DNA of 64,000 nucleotides from Nectonema munidae (lineage: Eukaryota; Nematomorpha; Nectonematoida; Nectonematidae): positions 1-64,000 of the forward strand of contig JAUIRK010000991.1 of NCBI GenBank assembly GCA_030549495.1, in the 5' to 3' direction. Positions 46,301 through 56,249 of this stretch are shown here, piece after piece. Made by a program: the position numbers and the translations under genes. Numbering within the stretch: position 1 is the stretch's first letter; each line of letters starts with the position of its first letter. The notes beneath the pieces were generated by a model that ran no database searches, was not told the origin of the DNA, and saw nothing but the letters and a program-made list of their open reading frames with translations.

Positions 46301-49300
46301 TTCTCAATTTTCAACTCTCAAAACAACCATTAAGAAAAATTGGTCAATGAAAATGTGATTGAAACTAACGCGCTTGAAAACACTTAATCGTAAAAGAATG
46401 GCAGTTAAAAAAATTTTCAAAGTTTTTAATACTTCTTTTATATTTCAATGAAGTTTTTTTCTTTAGGAAGTTTTAATGAGTCTTTTGATTTTAACAATTA
46501 CACTTTGTTTTGTTATATGTGGTATTGATGCTTTTATGCAAATTTGAAAAACTTGATCAGCCAAATGTAAAATTGCATCTGCTAAATTTAAGTAAGCTTC
46601 TAAATATTTAGATCTTGTTTTACAAGTAGAACCTATTTTAATTATTAAATACACAAATAATCTAAAATATAACAAAAAACATTTTTTTTTATTTCAATAA
46701 AAATAAATATTTTAAATCTTTGGAAATTACTTTTTATATTCTTACCATGTAAAATTTTTACAAGTAAAAATTATGCCTTATTCTGCAAGTAATCAGTTTA
46801 CAAAAAATTTACAGAAGTTAGAACAAAAGTTATGACATTTTTATTTTATAAAAAAACTATTGAACAACTTTTTATATGTGTTTCAAAGTAAAAAAAAGTG
46901 GCCCACCCTAAATTGTATACCTATGTATGTACGTATAGCTTCACAGAAAAAGTATTTTGCTTATTAAAACCTTAATTTTTATTTTAGAGTCTAGAAACTG
47001 CAAAGTACAAAAATACTCTGGATTGTGCTCTTAAAATTTTGAAACATGAAGGCTTTCTTGCGTGAATTTTTATTTATACTTTTCCATTACAAGACAATGC
47101 TTATCCGCTAATATAATGTTATCCCTTTAATTTTCAAAATTGATTATAAAAATCCTTGTCCTGAAATTTGCTAGAACAATTTTTTCACATGATCTTGAAT
47201 ACTAATAATTCGGAGATTTTAGCTTTTCCTAAACACATTATGCATTTATCTGAAATTTGGATCTATAGCTATCATGAGATGAGCTTGATGAAATCATCTA
47301 ATTTACCACAGTTCGAGAAATCAGCAGTTTCATAGTCAGGCGATGTGACATTTCAAACTATAAAAAATATAAATACAGTAAAGCCCCGTTTTTCCGTCGC
47401 AATTCATTCCTGAATAAAATGGCGCATCTTCGTGACGGACGAATTATTATGGAAGCAAAAGTTTCCGCCAAAAGGAATCTGTTTTACTAGGGGCAAGAAA
47501 AATTTTTTACTTTTGCATGAAATGTTTTAATTAACACATAAATATGTAATTTTCTTTCGAGATTACAAAAATAATTAAAAAAAATTTGCTCAATTCTTTA
47601 GTTTTTCTTCAATTTGCAATTGAAATATATTTAAATAATACTTAGTTTTAGGTTAACTATTTTACTTATTTTTTATTTTAATTAAATAATATTCAAATAT
47701 TCGAAAATATAAGTTAACTTTAAAATGTTGCAATAACGTGAGTTCTTTTAAAATCCATTTTCAAATAAAGGGTAATTATTATTATACTTAAAAAAATTAA
47801 ATCGTCTTAATATTAATTTTACTCTCTTTTTTGCCTAAATTCATTATATTTCCCCTTTATAACGACTTTTAGAAGCAGACATTACATCATCCAAAAGCAT
47901 TTTTTACATCTGTTTTCAAAATTTGTGGATGATGCTTATACGTCTTATTTTGATATTTTTCTTTATGCACTTTTTCAGAAGATATATGTATATTGTAAAA
48001 ATGTTGCATGCTTTTTATCATAAATAGAGAAAAAGGCTTTACAAAATTCCCTTGCTCTCTTTGTATATGGGACAGTCGTGCCCAGGATCAACACTGGATA
48101 AATGGCCTTTTTAATCGGGCATCACACACATTGTAAATGTTCCTATCATGTCAACAGAGAAAATCATTTTTTAAGCACCTTAAATCAGCAGGAATAATGA
48201 AACAATTGCGCCGATCATTGGCAGTGATATCTTTCAACATCTAGGATCTACTTTTCAAGCTTTGCCATATGCGAAAATAAAAGCAGGTGTATTCGATCGC
48301 TTGTCAAAAATGGTTTAACCCTCACAAGACCACGGCTGTCTTTTTACTCGTGTCGATTTTTCAAAGCAAAATTTTGTCAGGAATAATTATATGTAACCGT
48401 ATAGAAAACTAATGTAAGTTTTGATCTATCAATGAACTTTCACATCAAACAAGAATTAATTCTTTTTAAATATTACGGAAAATTGCAGATTTTCAAAGAA
48501 AAATATTTTTTGATGGCGTTAAATTAATGTTTTCATTTTTTAATAAATAAAAGCAGATAGAACTCAAACCTTTATTTACAACACTATACTTTATTTATTT
48601 TGAAATAGTTCACATCTACTACATTCATTTACAGTTTGAACATATGTAATTTGTATGTTTTTTACAAATCTTTTCGCAAATGCCACCTTCACTCAATCAT
48701 TGTTTTCAAAAATGATATTTCTAGAGAAAAACAAATTCATTTATTAGCAAGTAAAAGTGAAATATATTATTTTAGTTACTGACATCGAGTACAAATATAT
48801 TTTGTATGCTTTTTACAAGAGTCACATTTCTTGTGCCTCTACTCTTAGAGTGGCCCAGATGCAAATAACAAAAACCTCTTGATGTTCTTCAAAACGATAG
48901 AAAGATAGGAGCTTACGAAATTGCAATGGAGCAGTAGCACTGTTAGCCCGCATCATCATTCAATTCTCACAAAGCTTCGAAGACAAATCTCTAATGAAAT
49001 AGTTTCTAACTCTCTTTTTAGTGCTTGGGAATCTGTCAGGACTATTACTTTTAGATATCACCCAACTACTATCACACCCTATATCTAAGTAATTTGCATA
49101 AACTGCCATTGTCCATCTTCTATACTAATTTGTAGCGTATAACTTTTGGAATGGAATAGCTAATTTATATAAATTTAAGGTTTGTAGTAAATTTTCTTCC
49201 AAAAATTTTAAACCTTCAATTTTTTTTCAAAATGGCCAAATTTAAATCCATGACTTCATACCTCTCAATTCATAGACCCAAGTCCCAAATAAATTTTCAA

Positions 49301-52300
49301 ACAATTTACTTTACTAACTGAATATATGTGTAGGAAGAATATGAAGATTATATAAGATGATTCTTTGTTTTTCTGTGTTACTAATCAATCTTGGTAACAT
49401 TTCATTGCTAAAAATTTTAACATTTAATTTTAAACAAAAATGCATCTCAGTACAGAGTAATCTCAATCCACCTAACCAATTCATTTGATATGAACGAGGC
49501 TTGTTGACAATTAGTGAGATGAGAGGCTGAGAAATATCTTTTAGCTCCTAATCAATATTGCATCGGATAGTGGGGTTGTCGAATAATCTACTGTCGGATA
49601 AATGCGATTTGTCTATATTACCAATGAGTCTTCAAATACGACTTTCCATCTGGTCTTTAGAGGACAAAGATATGTTTAACGTTCGAAGACCAAATACAGA
49701 ACTGCTCCACCAACAATTCTTTTCCCTAAAGGTTTACAAAGATCATTTTTAGTCATGGTATAAAACCATCACTAGGTTAGTGTATAACATATCTAATATA
49801 AATGGCAACTGTGACCATCGGTTTCAATAAATGGTAAATAACAATAAGGACGGACACAGGCTTAAATACATCCGTTGAGTAGTGATCTATCATATATGAA
49901 TGATTTTGTTCTCTTGTTGAGATAGAACAATGGTTCATAAAGTTTGTAAAAAATTTGGGCGTGGCGGCATCTTTAAAATTTTTAATAGCTCGGGATCTCA
50001 TTTAAAAAAATAAATCAACATATAAACTACTGTACTAAAAAAATCGACACCATTGTTTATTCAAAAATTGTCTGAACAATCCAAATCTCAGTGGGATGGA
50101 TGGCATCTGCTTTGTCTAAGCCAGTTGTCTAAATGCAATCTGTTTCGGGATTTGGTTTCAATCACAAGTAGCATGGAAAACGCTTGCTCACCCTCATATG
50201 TAGGGGCAATCGAAACAGAGCCTTCAAAGCAATCTTTGCAACATCAACATAGCACTCTCCTCGCTCATCGCTATGCTCCATGCTAATCGCTATGAGATAT
50301 TTCACAAAAACATTATTTGTACCTTCTAAATCATTAACCAAATCAATAAACTGTTCTTGAATTAAGAAGTCTTCTGAGGCCAGATTACTAATCGAGATTA
50401 TAAACGTGTTTTTGATAAAGGGATAGTATTTTTCAAATTTTTATAGTTTAGGAAAATAAGAGAAATTTCTTGCCTAAGATATGCTACACCGTATTTCATC
50501 TCCAGGACATCTTCATTAATGAAAATCTTATTTTCATCAACAAATATTTGGAAAAGCAAGCAAAATTTTTCTTGTCTATGAATGTCATTCCATTTCAATG
50601 GCTGTTTATGACAATGGAGTGCAGTAATCTCTTCTTTGCAGCGAAAGTTTAAGGGACTTCATGATTCAAATGTGTTCAGTAAAAACGATGGGAACATACG
50701 AAAACGGACATGTGAAAATTTTACATGCATGTCGAGTTTGCTTTGCAGAAATTGTTGAATTTCTTTCCATAGGATCGTTTTGAGACTTTTCCTTTGGAAA
50801 GCTACCTCACGTTTGAGTTCAGCAAGAGTTTTTCAAATTCGAAATAATTTTCTTTACGTAACTCTGAGAACAAGCAAGATTTGAAAGCATTGCTTTAATT
50901 AAATAGGCTCTTTTAATGACTTCATTGAGAACATTTTTCAACGCATAAGGTATGGTTTTCATTATTAAGGCTTATCGTGGTGAATAGCGCACTCGTTTCC
51001 AAATACATCTGTAGATTTTTGGTTAATCAGAGTCTGAAAACTAGAACAAAAAATTGTATTAAGCATGGTCAGTATACACACTCCAAGCTCAATACCATGT
51101 GTAGTAAAAACTGTCCACATTGTCAATATTTTTCTCTTAAAGTTATTCTACTGCTAAGAGTTTAACTTAATAAAATAAAATCTTAATTAATAAAACTAAA
51201 AATTGTCTACAAGGTGTACGTAAACGCAAGGCTGAGCTAGCAGCATTCATTGTTTCATTGCAAAAAAGTTAAAAATCGAAATTCTAAGCAATAAAACCAT
51301 CTTTGATATTATGTCATCAGACATCTCTCCTATTAGCCTTCCAACAATATCGTTTGACAGGAAGATATGCTTCAACTTTACAATGTCAGAACTTTTTAGC
51401 ACATTCAATAGGATATCATTGCAGCAAGGTAACATCAACTGTTCTCCTATGTTGTTGACTTTTTGACATCAAACCACACTTAATATTTTGCAAAAACATT
51501 CCTATGTTATCAAACTTGGATATGTGCAATTCAGCTTGACGTTTAAAATAGTCAATCGTTTTTCTCCATGTCCTAATGGGAAAGTCTCAAGCAAACAAAA
51601 TCAAGCGTAGCGATCCATTCATTCAATTTTGATCCGATTTGCCTATTTTCATGAAAAACCTTACACCCCATTAAGATTTAGGGAATGAGCTATTTGAAAG
51701 TTTTCCTAAGTTTAATATTTTTTAAAAATGAATGATGTCGTATCTCGGGCATAATGAAATTGCTGATTCAACCAACTGTGATAAATCGCATGGATTTATC
51801 AAGCATATCTTGCAAACCCTACTTCAAAGAAAGGCATGATGAATTTGTAAAAAGCTATAAATCTCCAAATTATTAGTCTTCACGATAGTGGGAGAAGTTC
51901 TTACCCAAGAATGATTGAAATAGCGGACAATTCACGCTGTGACTACCATACATGATTGATTTTTTTCCTTCTAGAGCTCTAGACTAGTGATGCAAGCACA
52001 AAAATAAGGTAAACTACTTGATAAAATCCCTGCAATTAACCGCAGTTATTTGGATTAGGAGAAAACAGCTCAAGGATAATGCCGGCTAATAATGGCGGTA
52101 TGTTCGTTGGACCAAAATTCTTTTATAATAGATTATGAAAAAAGTTCCTCCAAAAATTTTGAAGATATGCGCCTCTGATATATACATCATTAAATGATAT
52201 CTGTGAACCTACCTTGAATTTTATGATGATGAGATTATTCTTATAATAATAGAGGCGTTAATGGTTAAGAGCAATTTATTGGTCTAAAAGACGAAAACCG

Positions 52301-53520
52301 TTTATACGGGGATATAAGATATTTTATTTGTTAGCTTTATATGTATCGACTCTGTTTATCACCAAATATCTTTTGATTTTTTTTATAAAACACTTCATTC
52401 TCATAATTCATTGCGGTGAAGTGCAAAAGCATTTAATTCTATAAAATAACAGTATTTCTAATCAATTCAAACACAGAACTAACTTTACTATAAAAAGTAG
52501 ACAATTTTATATTATATAGATATTTTATTTATATAGAAAACACTATATTATTATTGAAAACTAAATATTTTATAATGTTTTCCAAGAATAAATACTAAAT
52601 CACATACTTGGATAAACGTGTTAGTGCTATTATATTGAAGTTATGAGGCATTGTCTCTGCTGTTCAATCAATTGAGGTTTCAAGAAATTTTAGTAAAATA
52701 TTTATAAACGTGGTAATTTGTAAAATCTGTCTATCGATCACCACTTGCGTAAGGTTATATAGTCAGGGTTTCTCAATTGAGTTTTGATTAGGGACCAGTA
52801 TCATAAATGAGCCACCGAACATTTATTAATTAATTATTTCTAGAATACAAATTTGGAAGTGTTTTCAAATAAATTTTTTCTGAATATTTATTTTATCTAC
52901 TTGAGTATTATCGATGTCTGACTTTATGTTATATAAAGTGAGTGAGGACCGCAAACAATGCTTATAAAACCTTTGCTGATAGCTCTTTCCAATGTGTTCA
53001 ATCGTGCTTTCTCCATGAAAAGAGACCGCGCCATAGCTTTACCCATACCCATTAAAACTGGCATAGAATTTTATGAAGTCCAAGTAGAACTTTCGTGGGT
53101 GATGTAGGCCGAGTGGATTCCTAAATCTTTCAAATCGAGAACCTTGCGAGACTCTTTAAAATTTTCCACTTTTAAGATGAAAAAGTTACGGAAATATTGA
53201 ATCGACTTCTAAATAAATGTTCATTTTTCTGTATAATCTTTATCAATCATGGAATCCTTTTCTTGATTTATTCTTAGGATATATTGTTTCACATTTGCCC
53301 GCAAATATCAATCAAATATTTGATTGATTGAATTTTCAATAAATGATTGACTATTTTCCTAATTAATATAGAGTTTTAACATTTGTATTATGATGATATT
53401 CTTTTTAGGTTTTACAAAGGAACACTACCTCGTCTTAGTAGAGTTTGTTTGGACGTCGGCATAACATTCATGATATATGACTCCGTCATTGACCTCTTCA
53501 ATGCTATATGGAAAGTTTAG
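28147..53520 (+). CDS. SLC25A1: mitochondrial tricarboxylate (citrate) carrier, six exons
   Basis: Spliced 861 bases, 286 residues plus stop. Exons are 28147-28376, 29737-29960, 41607-41703, 45467-45590, 46988-47061 and 53409-53520; intron phases are 2, 1, 2, 0 and 2. All introns start GT and end AG. The product exchanges mitochondrial citrate for malate across the inner membrane, feeding cytosolic acetyl-CoA. All three carrier repeats show the PX[D/E]XX[K/R] signature: PTEFVK, PMETVK and PIDVVK. Family-specific stretches include [51 protein letters not shown] and [11 protein letters not shown]. Relatives are about 311-317 residues; here about 20 N-terminal residues are missing if translation starts at the ATG at 28147. 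That ATG directly follows a good acceptor (TTTACAG), so an undetected 5' exon is likely. Introns total about 24.5 kb and are full of transposons. Confidence 0.93.
28824..28981. repeat. long hairpin / foldback MITE in carrier intron 1
   Basis: Arms 28850-28899 and 28915-28964 pair over 50 bases with about six mismatches around a 15-base loop. Beyond a short unpaired stretch, ATAACGCGG at about 28826 pairs with CCGCGTTAT at about 28973. The shape fits a foldback MITE; as RNA it would form a strong stem-loop. Confidence 0.8.
29345..29445 (+). repeat. possible SINE/LINE 3' tail
   Basis: A compact, less AT-rich block (ATGCCATAGTGGTAAAAACC ... CACTAGCCGTAAAATTGG) ends in (TTA)n, as tails of short retroposons do. 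No promoter boxes are clear and there is no second copy in this window. Confidence 0.3.
29737..29960 (+). CDS. SLC25A1: SLC25A1 exon 2
   Basis: Begins after TTTTTCCAG and ends before GTTTCT. Encodes [16 protein letters not shown] through [12 protein letters not shown], including the repeat 2 signature PMETVK. Ends in phase 1. Confidence 0.93.
29961..30985. other. start of carrier intron 2
   Basis: AT-rich intron sequence. I recognise nothing before the LINE at 30988. Confidence 0.5.
30988..32095 (-). mobile_element. RTE-like LINE, 5'-truncated copy
   Basis: Minus strand. It opens inside the reverse transcriptase at [20 protein letters not shown] and has intact YADD in [16 protein letters not shown]-like finger follows ([26 protein letters not shown], then VCRRC). 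After that comes the C-terminal domain with [17 protein letters not shown] and [13 protein letters not shown]. The 3' end is (ATG)n, seen here as CATCATCATC at 30988. Frameshifts or stops lie near 31710, 31525 and 31190. RTE elements typically end in such short tandem tails. It belongs to the same family as the plus-strand copy at 38840. Confidence 0.85.
32100..35190 (-). mobile_element. reverse-transcribing element fossil (LTR kin or DIRS-like)
   Basis: Minus strand, broken, with at least four breaks. Parts in order: a Gag-like region with a proline- and basic-rich tail (about 33900-35105), a reverse transcriptase with [27 protein letters not shown] and [11 protein letters not shown] (about 32700-33650), and an RNase H with [11 protein letters not shown] and NKADSPSRF (about 32310-32660). 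I see no aspartic protease, integrase or tyrosine recombinase. The RT following Gag directly and the ADSPSR ending of RNase H recall DIRS-type order, but the family is not settled. A 19-base direct repeat, TGGTGAGTATGAGCAGAGA, occurs at 32254-32272 and 35163-35181 near both ends. Base composition is visibly richer in G and C than its surroundings, especially 33800-35100. Age: probably fairly young, given the long open stretches. Confidence 0.7.
35640..36520. repeat. tandem array A inside the piggyBac-like element
   Basis: About six units of roughly 150 bases with AAATCGGCCATGCTGGTTTC, TTTCTGGACTCATTTTTTAC and CCTATAAGTGTTAATCAAAT segments. Units become more diverged toward the right. Same unit as at 13600-14290 and 59655. 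Confidence 0.9.
37600..38660. repeat. tandem array B inside the piggyBac-like element
   Basis: About six units, mostly 150 bases apart, each with AATATCACCACTGAATTCAG, GAAAATGGGTATA, GATAAAAAGTTCCTTTTTGA, GAGCTGTCATAT and TTTTTTGACAGGTTTGATTG segments. The unit is unrelated to array A. Confidence 0.9.
38840..40850 (+). mobile_element. RTE-like LINE with embedded PHD-like finger
   Basis: Plus strand. The 5' part (38793-39158) reads [20 protein letters not shown], as in the linker before the reverse transcriptase. After a stop at 39158 it continues [20 protein letters not shown] (RT motif), then a stop near 39322 and a frameshift near 39447. The main frame then runs to 40819. The endonuclease is missing, so the copy is 5'-truncated. 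The 3' end is GGATGATGATGATG (from about 40827), an RTE-style tail. It is flanked on both sides by TATA/TG-rich simple sequence. Confidence 0.85.
39374..40819 (+). CDS. LINE reverse transcriptase, PHD-like finger and C-terminal domain
   Basis: 481 residues. The first about 25 are an out-of-frame lead-in; the RT proper starts near [20 protein letters not shown]. Seen next: [40 protein letters not shown] and the catalytic motif as YPDD (ILYPDDLIL) where active copies have YADD. Then comes a C4HC3 pattern: [26 protein letters not shown] and VICRSC. The C-terminal domain has [34 protein letters not shown] and [13 protein letters not shown], and a basic end [18 protein letters not shown]. It copies LINE RNA into DNA at the target. 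The A-to-P change beside the catalytic aspartates would probably inactivate it. Confidence 0.85.
   Translation: MPLLQKHQIDRTLNESDRASFEKRIRSRVNISDTQMGFMPDKSTIDAIFDVRQLMEKHINVEKELFILFLDLEKAFSRIPREVIWWSLRKKGVMECEIKAVMEMYRQTETAVQIEGEKCGWFEVKVGVHQGSVLSPFLFTIVMDALAENISKNMRKILYPDDLILIGSSWEDVENKCSCWKEALESKGLKVNIAKTKAMKVVTRKCFDSVSAIDPCSVCGSRVVRNAIQCVKCELWVHKRCSGLSVSLSRAKNVICRSCKINHEIVEDQGFVKLGEDEFEVVKEFCYLCDVLTRDGEIEKTVISRIRAGWKKFNDIAGVLCGRVLSLKLKGRLYKSCVRSVMCNGAECWPMKKVGVRRMQSAEMRMLRLMCGKTLLDKVRSKEITRMTGVEDIEQYLEEHRLRWLGHLERMDPQRLTKRLWDENITGQARRGRPKKRWEDAVKEDMKKRNLKIEDAEMKGRWRRRCKFKVDLGSPGQRPAH
40925..41400 (+). mobile_element. gypsy-like fossil: pol tail and partial LTR
   Basis: A short frame (40924-41124) ends [17 protein letters not shown] and a stop. 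This resembles the RRSTRxRxPPxRL ending of gypsy-type pol proteins. About 25 bases on, a TGTGG-starting stretch has a TATA-like GTGTATATAGAC near 41335 and AATAAA at 41376, as an LTR would. Nothing upstream of the pol tail is present. An old, strongly truncated fragment. Confidence 0.5.
41607..41703 (+). CDS. SLC25A1: SLC25A1 exon 3
   Basis: Begins after TTTTCTGTAG and ends before GTATGT. Encodes [20 protein letters not shown] then [12 protein letters not shown]. Ends in phase 2. Confidence 0.93.
41704..42590. other. carrier intron 3, first part
   Basis: Contains a repeated motif GTGGTCTGGCAAGACCAC at about 42211 and a near copy at about 42291, both self-complementary. A GC-richer stretch lies around 42030-42110. 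No gene recognised. Confidence 0.4.
42590..43500. repeat. satellite-like tandem array with GCGTCAC motifs
   Basis: About seven diverged units, 117-165 bases long, each with ATAGGATATTTTAGCGTCAC, ATAAAACTATACAAAATATA, GTATATAAAGTTG and ATACTTCTAGTTGTTGTGAG segments. Units begin near 42604, 42729, 42847, 42964, 43127, 43254 and 43416. The segment GCGTCAC/GTGTCAC is itself iterated between units. Last unit is the most decayed. Confidence 0.9.
43505..44325. other. carrier intron 3, spacer
   Basis: AT-rich sequence. It may contain the decayed remainder of the piggyBac that follows, but no coding match is readable. Confidence 0.35.
44330..45037 (+). pseudogene. piggyBac transposase C-terminal remnant and right end
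   Basis: 44340-44510 reads [40 protein letters not shown] and [17 protein letters not shown], the conserved region following the last catalytic aspartate of piggyBac transposases. Further on (44665-44770) comes the cysteine-rich tail [32 protein letters not shown] and a stop. Frame changes lie between. At 45021-45037, CGTCTTGCGAGTG then TTGA is a decayed copy of the inverse of the piggyBac end at 48315 (TTAACCCTCACAAGACCACG). The N-terminal two thirds are missing. Confidence 0.7.
45467..45590 (+). CDS. SLC25A1: SLC25A1 exon 4
   Basis: Begins after CTTTAATAG and ends CAG before GTATTC. Encodes [20 protein letters not shown] to [12 protein letters not shown], including the repeat 3 signature. 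Ends in phase 0. Confidence 0.93.
45591..46460. other. carrier intron 4, first part
   Basis: AT-rich intron without recognisable elements. Confidence 0.45.
46463..46675 (-). pseudogene. fragment of an unnamed transposon-like family
   Basis: Minus strand. [20 protein letters not shown] then KIKRLIKTS. The spacing of ...W/C-x-KA-x-IP...V-x-KI-x-x-LI is shared with VLKLWEKLNFPVLSEQVSTK and INKLITSF in the gene at 56250-57265. Likely a piece of another member of that family. Confidence 0.35.
46680..47375. other. intron 4/5 sequence around exon 5
   Basis: Apart from exon 5 (46988-47061) nothing is recognised. Confidence 0.4.
46988..47061 (+). CDS. SLC25A1: SLC25A1 exon 5
   Basis: Begins after TTTTATTTTAG and ends before GTGAAT. 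Encodes [20 protein letters not shown] then EGFL and two bases of an alanine codon (phase 2). Confidence 0.92.
47376..47495. mobile_element. possible pogo/mariner-type transposon end
   Basis: TA precedes CAGTAAAGCCCCGTTTTTCC, resembling the CAGTAAAACCTCG-type ends of pogo/Tigger elements that insert at TA. About 90 bases on lies CTGTTTTACTA, a weak inverse match. No transposase adjacent. Confidence 0.35.
47496..48314. other. carrier intron 5, spacer
   Basis: Around 48230-48318 a plus-strand frame reads [20 protein letters not shown] before a stop at the TTAA where the piggyBac starts. It may be the tail of a gene or element I cannot identify. Confidence 0.35.
48319..49115 (-). pseudogene. 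piggyBac transposase C-terminal remnant with left end
   Basis: TTAA at 48315-48318 is followed by CCCTCACAAGACCACGGCTG, a piggyBac-type terminus. On the minus strand, 48960-49110 reads [40 protein letters not shown] and SKLCEN. At 48780-48840 the cysteine-rich tail [17 protein letters not shown] ends in a stop. Orientation and distance (450 bases from stop to terminus) fit a normal element end. The rest of the transposase and the other terminus were not found. Confidence 0.75.
49120..50080. other. intron 5 spacer
   Basis: No recognisable genes. Part may be the terminal non-coding region of the hAT remnant that follows. Confidence 0.35.
50085..51620 (-). pseudogene. ZBED5-like hAT transposase, heavily decayed
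   Basis: Minus strand, in order: [20 protein letters not shown] (51310-51400), the middle HHDKP...[18 protein letters not shown] (about 50890-50985), segments resembling RWLSKGKV (about 50800), [20 protein letters not shown] (about 50590), and the dimerisation end [20 protein letters not shown] then WLRQS and HPSHW (50090-50190). Stops and frame changes are frequent. It differs from the Charlie-like element at 23038 and is older. Confidence 0.6.
51625..53405. other. carrier intron 5, last part
   Basis: AT-rich sequence. I recognise no gene or repeat. Confidence 0.4.
53409..53520 (+). CDS. SLC25A1: SLC25A1 terminal exon
   Basis: Begins after TTCTTTTTAG and encodes [20 protein letters not shown] then [16 protein letters not shown] and TAG at 53518-53520. 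Confidence 0.93.
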
Positions 53521-53960
53521 CTTTTATTAAGTCTTTCCGGAAGAAGCACAAACAACTCCGCTCACCATTTTTCATAAAACTCTTCCTTGCATTGCAAAGT
53601 ATACAGCTGTCTACATATGTCCATTAAAGAAAACTGCTTGCTCCATCTAAGTTTGATGTCAGTGACACGTTCGACTCTGCGATTTTTTCTTATTTTCTTA
53701 CTTTTTTCAAGAACTTTTAAACCCACATCTCATTCCTTCTAAAGGTGTGTAATGAAAAATATCTATCTGTATTTTTTGATATTATTCTTTATTCACTCTG
53801 GTTATTTTGAATTATGTCTTTCCTTCTTATGAACTATGTTTTCTATATTTTTTTATCACTGTTTATTCTTTTTACGTCAAGATATTTTCCAGAATTTATT
53901 TATCCTTAATTCTCCCAGGCATTTCTTTATTTGAAATAAAACTTTGTATAAATTCATTTT
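53521..53960 (+). other. likely 3' UTR and poly(A) signal of SLC25A1
   Basis: The first clear AATAAA after the stop codon is at 53935-53940, in a T-rich setting. Cleavage would fall near 53955-53970. Confidence 0.6.
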
Positions 53961-56245
53961 CTAAAAATCTCTTACTCTACTTCTGACATTCAAATTTTTT
54001 CAATGCTAAGTTCGTATAAAAACCAGATAGAGATTGTCGTGAAAATGTATACTTGGAACGCCAGTAATTTAATATATACAATACATATGGCAAGCGAATC
54101 ACTTTATATACTGTAAAGTAAGAAATCTCGCCACGAATTTATATTCATTTTTTATAACATTAAAACAATTGTTCTTAACCGCTTTGCTACGCTACAAGGG
54201 CGGTCTTTAGTTTTCACAAAATACTTAATTTTAATATGCCGCCAATACAGTTATATTTTTTGTAATCGCAACTTATACATTTGTTATATATACTTATTAG
54301 AGTGGGCACAAGAAATAAAAAAAAATATGTTACATTTCCTTATAATGAATAAAAATGCTAAAATCGTGTTACCTAGTTGTGAAGTAAAGGATTTTTAAAT
54401 TCGCAAAATAAAAATGATGCTTCAAATTGTGATAGCCAATGTGCTTCTTCTTTAATGAAAACATGGAAAGTTTGATTGATTTAAAACTCCGTGAAAATGG
54501 AGTAGATTATCCAGAATTATGTAAATCTATGGTATATTATATCAGGAGTAAGTACTAGAGATGTTTATTTAATTCTTTATCTATTAAAAGATTTCAACGC
54601 TGTTAGCTGTAAAATAGTTCTTTTTTCTTGCAAATTAATACTCTACAAAGCCCTTTGGAATTTGTAAAGAGAATTAGCAAAAAACTTGTCTATCTTTTAA
54701 AACACTTTTATAAGGAGCGTATGCTTTCGTTAGTTTTAGTTTTTAACAGCCCCATTTTGATATTAAAGATTAATCTTTCAATAAATAAAACGTAAAATCG
54801 ATTAAATTAATATTAATTTTTCAAACTCCTTATCAAAAATTTATCAATGTGGTTTGCTAGTTTAAAATTGTTAAGCAAGTTCCTAACTCACAGACCTTTT
54901 AGACAAAAGCACAACCCGCTGCTTTAAATGACTCACTCAAGATACATGAAAAAGGTGTATACTGCGATTTTATGTAGGTGCGTCAAACCCAGAAAATAAT
55001 AGAACACACATTTTATCTTGAACTTGTATGTTCCCTCTTGGTTTAATAAAGAAAACTGTAAAAATCAAGATGGAGCTCAAACCTGAAAAAGTGTGATCAA
55101 GAGGTGATAACACCTCTTTTTAAAACAATGACAACTTTAATTGCGCAGAAAACTTTTTAATTGAAGCATCCATAGATGAGAATAAAGAAATGCCTAAAAG
55201 TGTTCTTCTTTAAAATGAAAAACGTTTTTCAGTTAAAAAGGAGAATGCTTAAGTTAGAAATTTTAATAAAAATAAACTTTCAAGCATGTTATACGAAAAT
55301 GTTCGATTGCAAAAAAGTTTAATTAGAAAATATGAAATTGAAAATATTTTTAAGTTTTCCTAGTCATTTTCAAGTAGTTGAGAGAAATGTTTAAAATGTT
55401 CTTCCTCTTGTAAAAGGAAATTTTGATTTCCTACAAATCTTCTTGAAAAGAAGAGAAAAGTGACATTTTTTATAAAATAAATTCTTTTACATTAGTATTT
55501 AAAAAAAGAATCAATCCTATACAAAAAATAGAGCATACTTAGGTTAACAATCAATAAAAAGGTCATATTTTTCAGGTAATGGACTGGTGTAGACGCAACT
55601 CTTTATATATGTTTACTTTGTTTTTTGATTTTTGATCTTCTTTCGAATGTAAAGAAATACAAACACCTCTCACACCAATCGATCTATAACCAACCCAATG
55701 GCAGTTAGCAAATTGCTAGCAAGGTGGCGGAACAGTCTAGCAATCAATGTAAATGGTCGACCATCAACAGCATCTCCACTTCCAAATGACATCCTGTTGG
55801 AGGCTAAGAACAACAACCCATATCTTGTCTTATTTTATTGTGTTGTTGTTAGCCGATAGGTTACACCATTTCGTTATTAGTGTAATCTATCAGTTCAAAA
55901 TAGTACCATTTTTATTTGAACTGAGAAAGTATGTCCATTAGGGTTATGACAAATTTTTAATTTCTTACCCTGATGTACTAACGAATGAACTTTTGATTAA
56001 AACATTTCAAAAACAACTTTTTTTAGTCTAATTTCTAAAAAAATGTTCCGCGCCTAGATCATTTTTGTTTTTTTACGATATAATACGTGGAGTATCATAC
56101 ATTCTTTATTAAAATAATAATTTATTATGTATTATGAGTGGGTGGATTACAGAAACTTATTTACATATGATATAGAATGATAAAACTATTCTTTAGATCT
56201 GTGTATTTGTATTAATAAATTTAGTGTTAAGGTATTTGTCCTTTT
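53961..56245. other. intergenic stretch downstream of SLC25A1
   Basis: AT-rich, with only short compositionally biased frames. No feature I can support. Confidence 0.4.
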
Positions 56246-56249
56246 TGCA

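Noticed and set aside
54050-55750. Possible decayed gene downstream of the carrier
   Set aside because: A few short stretches seemed protein-like, but no consistent frame or known motif could be followed.
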